Shown: one piece after another, positions 44,801-51,701 of the stretch
Layout of the letters: every line of letters begins with the position of its first letter
Numbering within the stretch: the first letter of the stretch is position 1
From: an uncultured Gemmiger sp.
Lineage (GTDB): Bacteria > Bacillota > Clostridia > Oscillospirales > Ruminococcaceae
Direction of reading: 5' to 3'
Length of the DNA stretch: 64,000 bases
Assembly (NCBI GenBank): GCA_944382785.1
Contig: CALWNO010000005.1
Span: forward strand, 1 to 64,000
Notes under the pieces: generated by a model
The model's database searches: none
What the model saw: only the letters and a program-made list of their open reading frames with translations
What the model was told of the DNA's origin: nothing
Made by a program: the position numbers and the translations under genes

Positions 44801-45427
44801 TGTCTGCCCCAGGGCTTCGGCAAAGGCCGGGTCAAACAGGGCCAGGATCTGGGCGCCCTCCTGCTGCAGTCCCCATGCCACACAGCTGCGGATGAGGCGG
44901 GGAAAGAGAAACAGAAGTTTTTTCATGGCCTGCCGGTCCTTCGCCTCCTGTTCCCCGATCTGCTGCACGACCAGGCTGTATCCCATGGGCATACATCTCA
45001 TGAGCAGCGCCTCCTGGGATTTCTCCATACAGCAGCCCAGCATGAGCCATCCCGCCACCGCGATGCAGCGGCGGTCCGGCCGGTAAAACAGGCCGGTGTT
45101 CGCCGTCAGGCCGACGATCTGCCGCATACAGGCCACGATGGGGCCCCAGGGCGCCTGGGGTTCCAGGGTGAGCAGGTCCAGCTCCGCCTGCAGGCACAGC
45201 AGCTGCAGCCCCAGCATGGCTCCCGACTCCGGGACATTCCCCGGAGGGGAGGCGGGGTTCTGCGGCCGGGGTTTGGGGCCGGGGTCTTCCGTTTTCGTTT
45301 CCTTTTCCTCTATGATCAGCCGGCACAGGTTGGAGATGGTCTGTTCCCGGACCTGCTCCTGCAGTTTGTCCATGGCCGCGGTCAGTTCCTCGATGCGTTC
45401 CCGGGGAGATTGGGTCCATTCCTCCAT
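41810..45427 (-). CDS. CHAT-domain caspase-like protease with helical repeats
   Basis: A 1205-residue protein. Some 800 residues of TPR-like helices come first. The C-terminal CHAT domain has the catalytic His in HIAAHGD (H1019) and Cys in LSACFSG (C1079), and the usual GGIHGMVSAFGAAGV and SLWEADD elements, so the protease dyad is intact. No signal peptide or membrane helix is seen. CHAT proteases are caspase-fold cysteine peptidases often triggered in bacterial immunity. The ATG 45427 follows GGAGG. It is the first gene of unit B, followed after 159 bases by the sigma-like gene. Candidate substrates encoded nearby are the anti-sigma-like protein and the acidic repeat protein; no cleavage site can be read from the sequence. 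Confidence 0.88.
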   Translation of the reverse strand: MEEWTQSPRERIEELTAAMDKLQEQVREQTISNLCRLIIEEKETKTEDPGPKPRPQNPASPPGNVPESGAMLGLQLLCLQAELDLLTLEPQAPWGPIVACMRQIVGLTANTGLFYRPDRRCIAVAGWLMLGCCMEKSQEALLMRCMPMGYSLVVQQIGEQEAKDRQAMKKLLFLFPRLIRSCVAWGLQQEGAQILALFDPAFAEALGQTEAASFYVRLLLESGDLGGSEMVTAYGDVFAPEVAEHWDRTNKEDFFWGYGFALYKTSRTEDSMAAFDRCYTLRRQSFGPDHLLTLLPRAFYWFERLIVHCRDYDEAGAAFLVDFLEKALGHAYDNVVNYDQLLRLVGGLTFGTLGRMARLDKGELVEPLMERYIRTCERYDQDPTQPTFRKRYALGLSGVLESTRNNGNQALEYTLRALETPILPTDEPLLDDDTLEYNAGYLCCLMGAIPEGLTRLATLLDRLMETEDSNEEIFLRTLAAYCSCLLLTDDLDMEEMTDLRAILQEGAQDLCAGDDPLDREADKLELAAYSAILELMYSTGNLPPEDFPAYTRMIRAGLRRMGENTLFAALRTVLVYQLMMLLWLQDDREALSLADVCEQQMGSTPLSYRMRASCALLITLVRHRYGDPGAAVPSARNQLRELENQWKNSVRTLDDSSLALSMVNARTVFGTAYCILREQLSTEESFSLILQFKALASLAARERNRILLEMRDDQVNQDLEELHRLQNRRTVLYTLPEPDGEQMDRIERELSRLSARIEKAMPDSGRFTPLSVQALAEKLPADSAVVEYYWAVDLDRRNFLDYGANDRPCELDLYLLRRREGRVVLKRRTLGKTAIPDLQQQCEAFRQCCRDADTYGDRSARARKNDLRRRLYQTLIQPVEDLLEGVRTLYLAPEEWLRDIPYGLLGPEESRTLESRFTVIQMICSRDLLFAESGGDQGGACVVGDPDYRARSREPRQEQEERGTDRGRTGELYPLPFSRTEAELVARYTGGTCLVGSRATKQAVEQQAGQYGILHIAAHGDFDDQEDAGLFRARIYMAGAQTFLDTSRTDPTYGNGILTANEISRMNLHHTWLAVLSACFSGMGQGNLAGGIHGMVSAFGAAGVRYVVSSLWEADDFATAELMRCLYRELSRGTNVPEALRLAKASVAQVTVGELRRAGWEAVRSSPDTPPQMREVLDLRLGRAEGFRPFADEHYWGGFVCHRCR

Positions 45428-45475
45428 TGTACTTCCTCCATCGGCAGTCCATTCCGATATACGTTCTTGTCATCC

Positions 45476-45504
45476 ATAATACTACAAAAAAGCACAGTAC
45501 ACAA
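45476..45504 (-). promoter_or_regulatory. Possible promoter of the CHAT unit
   Basis: Leftward TTGTGT (45499-45504), 17 bases, TATTAT (45476-45481). The -10 is 5/6 but the -35 only 3/6, so it may need help or be read by another sigma factor. It lies in the 198-base divergent gap with the rightward operon, for which I see no good -10. Confidence 0.45.
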
Positions 45505-45625
45505 GGAAAGCTTTCGTTCAATTTGACGAAGTTCTACCCGGCATGGCCGAAAATCAGCGGCGGTACTGCAAAAGAGCGGCGGGGCTCCGTCATACAAGAG
45601 CACAGAAGCAAAGGAGGGACTTTGT

Positions 45626-46360
45626 ATGGAAAACTGGTTGCCCACGGATCTGTGGGAGAGCAGGGACGCGGTGTTCCTGGTGACCGGGATGGCGGAAAAC
45701 GAACGTTTTGTGCGGGAGCTGGCCCGGGAACAGCAGACCCGGACCCCCGGATTCTTCAACGGACCCGATCCCCTGGTGTACAACCGGATGCCCTATGTGG
45801 CGCCCTACGAAAAGTTCGACTGTCTGCGCCGGCTGGCCTCCCAGATCCGGGATACCGCCGGACTGCGGGCGGAGTTCCGGGGTATTGTGGCCCTGGATCT
45901 GAGCGAATGGAAGGGCCATGAGGCGGAACTGTACCTGAAGGTGACCTTCAAATATCTTCACGATCACCGCCAATCCTGGAAGGTCCTGGTGACGGCGGGA
46001 GACACCTCGGCCCGGGAGCTGCAGCCGCTGGTGCAGACCGCCGCCCCCTATCTGCGGCCGGACCTGCGCCGGATCTACCTGTTCCGGTACCCCTCGCTGC
46101 TGCAGTCCTATCTGGACAGCCGTCTGGACATGGAGCCGGACGCCGCGGCCCTGCTGGCCCGGGTGTGCATCCAGACCCCGACCCTGCACAGCTGCGCTGT
46201 GACCGGCCAGATGCTGGACGAGCTGGGTGCCCGCAGCCCCCGCCGGGTGACGGTGGAGGCCCTGCACCGCTACCTGGAGGACGAAACCTGTCTGCCGGCC
46301 CTGCTGGGCGCACCGTCGCTCCGGCTGGACGCCCCGGCTCTGGAGGAAAAGGAGGTATGA
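45626..46360 (+). CDS. Unknown protein, first gene of the VirD4-like/ClpP operon
   Basis: A 244-residue cytosolic protein beginning MENWLPTDLWESRDAVFLVTG at an ATG 8 bases after GGAGG. It has alternating strands and helices (VALDLSEWKGHEAELYLKVT, then WKVLVTAGDTS) like a small P-loop or Rossmann-type domain, but no Walker A motif is present. A helical C-terminal part follows. The gene's stop lies inside the ribosome binding region of the next gene, so the two are coupled. It is divergent from the CHAT gene. The layout could fit a DNA-polymerase-III-delta-like AAA lid, but this is only a guess. Family unknown. Confidence 0.65.
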   Translation: MENWLPTDLWESRDAVFLVTGMAENERFVRELAREQQTRTPGFFNGPDPLVYNRMPYVAPYEKFDCLRRLASQIRDTAGLRAEFRGIVALDLSEWKGHEAELYLKVTFKYLHDHRQSWKVLVTAGDTSARELQPLVQTAAPYLRPDLRRIYLFRYPSLLQSYLDSRLDMEPDAAALLARVCIQTPTLHSCAVTGQMLDELGARSPRRVTVEALHRYLEDETCLPALLGAPSLRLDAPALEEKEV

Positions 46361-46363
46361 CCT

Positions 46364-47884
46364 GTGCAAAATTCATCCGCCTGTTATGATTATGAGGCCG
46401 ACTGGCGGCCCTATGTATTTCCGGAACCCACCTCCCGGCTTTCTTCCCTGGAGGAGATCCGCCGGCTGTATCCCCCGGTGACCCTGACCCATCAGCCGCT
46501 GCAAAGCGGGGGGATGCCGGTGTGGAGCGACGGGAATACCGTCTGCCTGAACACCCGGGACGAGATGACCCTGGGCATCGGCTTTACCGGGGCGGGCAAG
46601 AGCCGCCGGGGGGTGGCCCCCACCATTGCCATGCTGGCCAAAGCCCGGGAGAACATTGTGGCCATCGACGTGAAGGGGGAGCTGACCACCGGGTCCCTGT
46701 CCCCCTATGTGCGGGGCGTGCTGGAAGAAAACGGCTACCAGACGGTCTTTTTTGACCTACGCGGCTTCCAGGGGGACGGGTTCAATCCCCTGCTGCTGCC
46801 CTACCGGCTGTACCGGGAGGGCAACGTGGGCGAAGCCATCCGCCTGCTGCACGAACAGTACACCAACCTTTCCCACGTGTACAACGGCACCACCGCCGAC
46901 CCGTTCTGGACCCTGGAGGGGGTGCTGTGCCTGGTGGGGTTCACCTGCGGGCTGTTTGCCGCCGGGCTGGAGGAGGAACGCATCCACATGCTGTCCCTGG
47001 CCATGCTGCTCAACGATGACGGCTGCAGCGTCATGCAGACGGTGCGCAACTCCTGCAACCTGCCGGACATCGTGCGTTCCTCCCTCAATTCCATCCTGTC
47101 CATGCCCGAGCGCACCCGCATGTCGGTGGTGGCCACGGCGTACAGCATGCTGCAGCCCTTTGTGGTCAACGACCGGCTGATGCGCATGACCAGCTGCACC
47201 ACCTTTGATTTTGAGGAGATGACCCGGCATCCCTGCGCCGTCTTTCTCATCGTGCCCGACGAGGTGGACAGCTACGATCCCTTTGTGGGCATCCTGCTGG
47301 ACCAGCTTTCGGGCAGCCTGGTCCAGCAGGCCTACCGCTGCGGCGGCAGCCTGCCCATCCGCACCAACTTTGTGTGTGATGAGTTTGCCCAGTATTTTAT
47401 ACAGAACATGAGCCGCAACATCAGCGCCCACCGGTCCCGCAACATCCGGTGGTACATCTGGTGCCAGGGGCTGGAACAGCTGAAGACGGCCTACCCCAAG
47501 GATGCTCCGGTCATTCTGGAAAACTGCGCCAACCTCTATTTCATGAACAGCCCCGAGCTGGGCCTGCTGAAATACCTGTCCGAGCGGTCGGGGTCGCTCA
47601 CCGGCTCCGACGGGCTGCCCCGTCCCCTGCTGCGGGTACAGGATCTGCAGACGCTGCAAAAGACCCGGTCCTATACCGAAACCTATTTCAGCGCGCCGGG
47701 GGTACAGTTCATCAGCCGGCTGCCGGATATCAGCCAGTATCCCTGCCTGCAGTTTGCCCCCAAGACCTACACCATCCCCTGCCATCTGCCCCACACCCGG
47801 GTGCTGAGCGTGACCCCCAAACAGATGCTGCGGGCCACCATGCCCAGCAACGACCGTTCCGCCAGAAAGGAGTTTCTTGCATGA
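46364..47884 (+). CDS. VirD4/TraG-like coupling ATPase
   Basis: A 506-residue protein starting with GTG 46364, about 9 bases after GGAGG. The P-loop is GFTGAGKS (73-80), followed by VAIDVKGELTTG and YQTVFFDLRG as in type IV coupling proteins, and the Walker B FVCDEFA (336-342) matches their DEF motif. The usual N-terminal membrane anchor of VirD4 is missing. No relaxase, VirB or other conjugation gene is nearby. Soluble TraG-like ATPases without transfer genes occur, and here it is coupled to ClpP by an ATGA overlap (47881-47884). It may act as a motor or feeder for the adjacent protease, but that pairing is inference. Confidence 0.85.
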   Translation: MQNSSACYDYEADWRPYVFPEPTSRLSSLEEIRRLYPPVTLTHQPLQSGGMPVWSDGNTVCLNTRDEMTLGIGFTGAGKSRRGVAPTIAMLAKARENIVAIDVKGELTTGSLSPYVRGVLEENGYQTVFFDLRGFQGDGFNPLLLPYRLYREGNVGEAIRLLHEQYTNLSHVYNGTTADPFWTLEGVLCLVGFTCGLFAAGLEEERIHMLSLAMLLNDDGCSVMQTVRNSCNLPDIVRSSLNSILSMPERTRMSVVATAYSMLQPFVVNDRLMRMTSCTTFDFEEMTRHPCAVFLIVPDEVDSYDPFVGILLDQLSGSLVQQAYRCGGSLPIRTNFVCDEFAQYFIQNMSRNISAHRSRNIRWYIWCQGLEQLKTAYPKDAPVILENCANLYFMNSPELGLLKYLSERSGSLTGSDGLPRPLLRVQDLQTLQKTRSYTETYFSAPGVQFISRLPDISQYPCLQFAPKTYTIPCHLPHTRVLSVTPKQMLRATMPSNDRSARKEFLA

Positions 47885-48462
47885 TCCAGATCACCTCCAC
47901 CGACCGCCAGGGCGTCCATGTCACCGACCTGGCAAGCTACCTGGCCAACAGCCACCGCACCCTGCTGCTCTGCGGCGAGATCACCTCCGAGCTGGCAGAC
48001 ACCATTGTGATGGAGATGGAATATCTCTCCCTGGAAAGCCCCGACGATATCTTCCTGTACATCGACAGCCCCGGGGGCAGCGTGACCGCCGGGCTGGCCA
48101 TCTACGACGCCATGCAGCGTTCCCGCTGCGACGTGGTCACCGTCTGTTTCGGCATGGCGGCCAGCATGGCCGCGGTCCTGCTGGCCGCCGGCACCCGGGG
48201 CAAGCGATACTGCGCCCCCCACGGGGAGCTGATGATCCACCAGGTGCTGGGGGGCATGCAGGGCCAGGCCAGCGACATCGAGATCGCCGCCGCCCACCTC
48301 CTCGACCGCAAGAACATGCTGAACCGCCTGCTGGCCGAAGCCTGCAACAAGCCGGTGGAGACCATCCGCCGGGACTGCGACCGGGACCATTACATCTCCG
48401 CCGCCGAGGCCATCCGCTACGGGCTGGTGGACCATCTGTACGAAAAATCCCTCCTGGGCTGA
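47881..48462 (+). CDS. clpP: ClpP-family serine peptidase
   Basis: A 193-residue protein with the full ClpP plan: YIDSPGGSVTAG (60-71), the nucleophile Ser95 in GMAASMAA, His120 in GELMIHQ, and Asp in RRDCDRDHYISAAEAIRYGLVD (D165). ClpP forms a two-ring chamber that degrades proteins delivered by an unfoldase. No ClpX or ClpA gene is near; the partner ATPase gene just upstream is VirD4-like. The starting ATG overlaps the stop of that gene. Likely an accessory paralogue rather than the housekeeping ClpP, given context and the low match to the usual N-terminal loop. A bidirectional terminator follows. Confidence 0.88.
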   Translation: MIQITSTDRQGVHVTDLASYLANSHRTLLLCGEITSELADTIVMEMEYLSLESPDDIFLYIDSPGGSVTAGLAIYDAMQRSRCDVVTVCFGMAASMAAVLLAAGTRGKRYCAPHGELMIHQVLGGMQGQASDIEIAAAHLLDRKNMLNRLLAEACNKPVETIRRDCDRDHYISAAEAIRYGLVDHLYEKSLLG

Positions 48463-48471
48463 ACCTCCCAC

Positions 48472-48511
48472 AAAAAGGGGGCCGGCAGCGAACGCTGCCG
48501 GTCCCCTTTTT
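48472..48511. terminator. Bidirectional terminator after clpP-like gene
   Basis: AAAAAGGGGGCCGGCAGCG pairs with CGCTGCCGG-TCCCCTTTTT around a short loop. There are A bases on the left and T bases on the right, so it can also end the leftward metallopeptidase transcript. It marks the right border of the unusual locus. Confidence 0.85.
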
Positions 48512-48521
48512 CCGGTTTGCT

Positions 48522-49604
48522 TTACGGGGTGGTGTCTCCCTCCTGCTGGGAAAGATCCTCCCCGATCAGAATCCCGTAGTAGGCCACCCGCGCCTGGGAA
48601 TAGCTGCGGGCGTCCCGCTCACAGGCCTGGCTGTAGTAAGTATCGAAGTCCTCCTCCCCGTCGGTGTAGTTGCCGAATTCCTCGGTGTAGCGCTCCGCCG
48701 GCTGCAAAATCTGCAGGCCCCGGCTTTCCTCCGGCGCCGCCGCATACAGCTCGGTCAGCCGGTGCTGGTAGCCGTGGTAGGCTTCATGGCAGGTGGCCTC
48801 CACCAGGAACCCGGAGGAACGATGGAGCAGCTTGTCCACGCTGACCGTGATCTGGTGGGTGTCGTCCTGATAATAGGCGCACAGGCTGTCCTCCTCCACA
48901 TCCTCGGCGGCCACGTTCAGCTCATGGGGCAGGCCCAGGCTGGCCTGCTCGATGTTGGCCACCGTCTGCAGCACGTCCAGCCGCTCCTGGGCGGTGAGGG
49001 TGTCCCAGGTTTCGGGGGTCAGCAGTTCCAGGGTGCGGAGCTCATCGTCGGACAGGGTATCCTCCGCCCTGTACTCGTTGGTGGCGGTGACCCGGGCGGT
49101 CAGCACCGTTCCCCGCAGCACCACGGCCAGCAGGAACATTCCCTGCAGGGCAGCCAGCCCCATGGCCATGGTACGGAACACCGCCGTCAACGACTGGTCG
49201 CGCCGGAACTGCTGCACCCGGCGCACCCGGGCCGGACTGCCCCGCCGGATGGGCTGGCTCTGGATGAGCACCACATACAGCAGGGCCAGCACCGCCGTGA
49301 CCGCCAGCACCCCCTGGACCAGCACCGGACGCAGGGGCATGTAGGCCAGGATGGTGTACACGCCGAAGGCGATGGCCTGGGTGGCCAGAATGTCCCGGAT
49401 GCGGCGCCGGGACTCCCACTGACAGCAGATGCCCCAGCCACTGCAGGCCACCACCAGCCCCCACAGGATGAACCGGGATTCGGCCAGGGTCCGGCCGTCC
49501 AGGCTGCGGAACAGCAGCATCCGGTACCAGATCATCCAGACCACGATGCTCAGTCCGTATTCCACCAAAAAGCAGCCGTCGGTGGTTTCGTCGTAGTCGT
49601 ACAT
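48522..49604 (-). CDS. Membrane protein with HExxH metallopeptidase-like domain
   Basis: About 360 residues from the ATG 49604, 6 bases after GGAGG; upstream extension to 49784 lacks such a site. Hydrophobic helices lie at about 12-33, 44-62, 74-113 and 145-170. The C-terminal domain has HEAYH (273-277) in EATCHEAYHGYQHRL and a later acidic ERDAR (E329 as a possible third ligand), as in gluzincin-type peptidases. Zinc binding and peptidase activity are inferred from these motifs only. Its gene is separated from the ClpP gene by a terminator and is convergent with it, so it is probably outside the system. Confidence 0.75.
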   Translation of the reverse strand: MYDYDETTDGCFLVEYGLSIVVWMIWYRMLLFRSLDGRTLAESRFILWGLVVACSGWGICCQWESRRRIRDILATQAIAFGVYTILAYMPLRPVLVQGVLAVTAVLALLYVVLIQSQPIRRGSPARVRRVQQFRRDQSLTAVFRTMAMGLAALQGMFLLAVVLRGTVLTARVTATNEYRAEDTLSDDELRTLELLTPETWDTLTAQERLDVLQTVANIEQASLGLPHELNVAAEDVEEDSLCAYYQDDTHQITVSVDKLLHRSSGFLVEATCHEAYHGYQHRLTELYAAAPEESRGLQILQPAERYTEEFGNYTDGEEDFDTYYSQACERDARSYSQARVAYYGILIGEDLSQQEGDTTP

Positions 49605-49822
49605 GAACTTCCTCCTTCTTTCCGCCGCGGAAGGGCAGACAGGTTTCTTCTCCCGCTGAAAAAGACGAAATGTTGCGGGGATTTTGTACCGGTTCCGGCG
49701 TTCGGGGGGCAAATCACAGGGATTTTCCGCCGGGTCGGGCCCTTTTCCCGGCGACGTGCCGTCATTGTGTATGAAAACAGGCAATCAGGTTTGGATACAG
49801 TGCCGAAGTTGCCGGCCCTGCC
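49605..49822. other. Gene-free stretch before the T-box promoter
   Basis: About 218 bases upstream of both the metallopeptidase gene and the T-box leader. I see no reading frame with a ribosome binding site and no convincing promoter toward the metallopeptidase. Confidence 0.6.
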
Positions 49823-49851
49823 TTGACATTCCTGCCGGGGTCTGGTATACT
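49823..49851 (+). promoter_or_regulatory. Consensus promoter of the T-box leader
   Basis: TTGACA (49823-49828), 17 bases, TATACT (49846-49851). Start expected near 49858. Confidence 0.8.
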
Positions 49852-49857
49852 CCGAGC

Positions 49858-50176
49858 AATTCAACGAGCTGAATCGCTGAAGCAAACCGTTGACGCAGAG
49901 AAGTACGCAGGGAACCGTTTTCCCAAGAGAGCCGCGGGTGGTGGGATCGCGGTGTGAACGGCCCGGCCGAATGGACTGCCGAGGGCGGGCCGAACGGAGT
50001 TTCCCAGTAGGACCCGACGGATTTCCACCGTTACAGGGAACGGTGTGTGTTGGCACATCGAAAGAGCGGGCGGGATTTTCCCGTCAATTTGGGTGGCACC
50101 GCAGAAGCACAAAAGGCTTTTGTCCCAAAGGGTATTTTTTACACATGCCCTGTGGGACAAGGGCCTTTTCCTTTTC
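49858..50176 (+). promoter_or_regulatory. T-box riboswitch, probably tRNA(Trp)-responsive
   Basis: A long leader with a stem I region (AGTACGCAGG bulge near 49900). A GAATGGACTGCC stretch (49969-49980) offers TGG as specifier codon. The T-box sequence TGGGTGGCACCGCAG lies at 50090-50104. A terminator hairpin follows at 50111-50176 (TTTGTCCC with GGGACAA, then a T-rich run). Uncharged tRNA(Trp) would pair at both sites, favour the antiterminator and switch on the TrpB-type gene. Specifier choice is by eye; the T-box core is clear. Confidence 0.85.
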
Positions 50177-50205
50177 CCGCCGGGCCCACGGAAAGGAGGC
50201 CCATC

Positions 50206-51588
50206 ATGGCCGCAGAGAAAATCCCTTACAAGATCTACCTGTCCGAAGAAGAAATGCCCCGCACCTGGTACAACGTCCGGGCGGACATGAAAAACAAGCC
50301 GGCCCCCCTGCTGAACCCGGCCACCGGGCAGCCTATGGGGTACGAGGATCTGCGCCCGGTATTCTGCGACGAACTCATCCGCCAGGAACTGGACAACGAC
50401 ACCCGGGAAATTCCCATTCCGGATGAAATCCGCGATTTCTACAAAATGTATAGGCCCTCGCCCCTGGTGCGGGCCTACTGCCTGGAGAAAAAGCTGGGCA
50501 CCCCCGCCAAGATCTACTACAAGTTCGAGGGCAACAACACCTCCGGCAGCCACAAGCTGAACAGCGCCATCGCCCAGGCCTACTACGCCAAGAAGCAGGG
50601 TCTGAAAGGGGTCACCACCGAGACCGGCGCCGGCCAGTGGGGCACCGCCCTGTCCATGGCCTGTGCCTATCTGGGCCTGGACTGCCAGGTGTATATGGTC
50701 AAGTGCTCCTATGAACAGAAACCCTTCCGCCGGGAGGTCATGCGGGTGTACGGGGCCTCGGTGACCCCTTCCCCCTCCAACACCACTGAGGTGGGCCGCC
50801 GCATTCTGGCCGAGCACCCGGGCACCACCGGTTCCCTGGGCTGCGCCATCAGTGAGGCGGTGGAGAAAGCCACCACCACCCCCGGGTATCGGTATGTGCT
50901 GGGCAGCGTGCTCAACCAGGTGCTGCTCCACCAGAGCGTCATCGGCCTGGAATCCAAGGCCGCCCTGGACAAATATGGGGTGGTGCCGGACATTATCATC
51001 GGCTGTGCCGGGGGCGGCAGCAACCTGGGCGGGCTGATCTCCCCCTTCATGGGCCAGAAGCTCCGGGGGGAGCAGGACTACCGCTTCATCGCGGTGGAAC
51101 CGGCCTCCTGCCCCAGCTTCACCCGGGGGAAATTCGCCTACGATTTCTGCGACACCGGCATGGTCTGCCCTCTGGCCAAGATGTACACCCTGGGCAGCAA
51201 CTTCATCCCTTCGGCCAACCACGCGGGCGGGCTGCGGTACCACGGCATGAGCTCGGTGCTGTCCCAGCTGTACCACGACGGGCTGATGGAAGCGGTGGCC
51301 GTGGAGCAGACCAGGGTCTTTGAGGCGGCGGAGGAGTTTGCCCGGGTGGAGGGCATCCTGCCCGCCCCCGAAAGCAGCCACGCCATCCGGGTGGCCATAG
51401 ACGAGGCCCTGCGCTGCAAGGAGACCGGGGAGGAAAAGACCATCCTCTTCGGCCTGACCGGCACCGGCTACTTCGACATGGTGGCCTATGAGAAGTTCCA
51501 CGACGGCCTGATGACCGACACCATTCCCACTGACGCCGAGCTGGAAGCCAGCTTTGCCCGTCTGCCCCGGGTTCCCGGGCAGGACTGA
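50206..51588 (+). CDS. trpB: TrpB2-type tryptophan synthase beta chain-like enzyme
   Basis: About 460 residues from the ATG 50206 behind AAAGGAGG; the in-frame stretch from 50047 is leader. The PLP lysine is in GSHKLNSA (K117). TETGAGQWG, the glycine-rich phosphate loop GCAGGGSNLGG and the KFEGNNTSGSHK context match the longer TrpB2 family (about 450 residues, against about 400 for TrpB1). It joins indole and serine to make tryptophan. No trpA or other trp gene is near. The upstream T-box with a Trp specifier agrees with the assignment. Confidence 0.88.
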   Translation: MAAEKIPYKIYLSEEEMPRTWYNVRADMKNKPAPLLNPATGQPMGYEDLRPVFCDELIRQELDNDTREIPIPDEIRDFYKMYRPSPLVRAYCLEKKLGTPAKIYYKFEGNNTSGSHKLNSAIAQAYYAKKQGLKGVTTETGAGQWGTALSMACAYLGLDCQVYMVKCSYEQKPFRREVMRVYGASVTPSPSNTTEVGRRILAEHPGTTGSLGCAISEAVEKATTTPGYRYVLGSVLNQVLLHQSVIGLESKAALDKYGVVPDIIIGCAGGGSNLGGLISPFMGQKLRGEQDYRFIAVEPASCPSFTRGKFAYDFCDTGMVCPLAKMYTLGSNFIPSANHAGGLRYHGMSSVLSQLYHDGLMEAVAVEQTRVFEAAEEFARVEGILPAPESSHAIRVAIDEALRCKETGEEKTILFGLTGTGYFDMVAYEKFHDGLMTDTIPTDAELEASFARLPRVPGQD

Positions 51589-51635
51589 GGGTCCTTTTCC
51601 GTCGCCTGTTCTTTCCCTTCCTATTTAATAGAGAG

Positions 51636-51680
51636 CGATCCGCCCCGGCGTCCCCAGGATGCCGGGGCGGAATCTTTTGC
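51636..51680 (+). terminator. Terminator after the TrpB-type gene
   Basis: A GATCCGCCCCGGC stem pairs with GCCGGGGCGGAATC (one bulge), followed by TTTT. It may also serve the leftward glycosidase gene that ends at 51702. Confidence 0.65.
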
Positions 51681-51701
51681 AGGGATCGGAATCCAGCGGG
51701 G

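Noticed and set aside
45523..45551. A rightward promoter starting with TTGACG for the VirD4-like/ClpP operon.
   Set aside because: No -10-like sequence lies at 16-18 bases; the real start may use another sigma factor.
46364..47884. A conjugative element or ICE because of the VirD4-like gene.
   Set aside because: No relaxase, VirB, integrase, oriT or att repeats were seen, and the N-terminal membrane anchor of VirD4 is missing.
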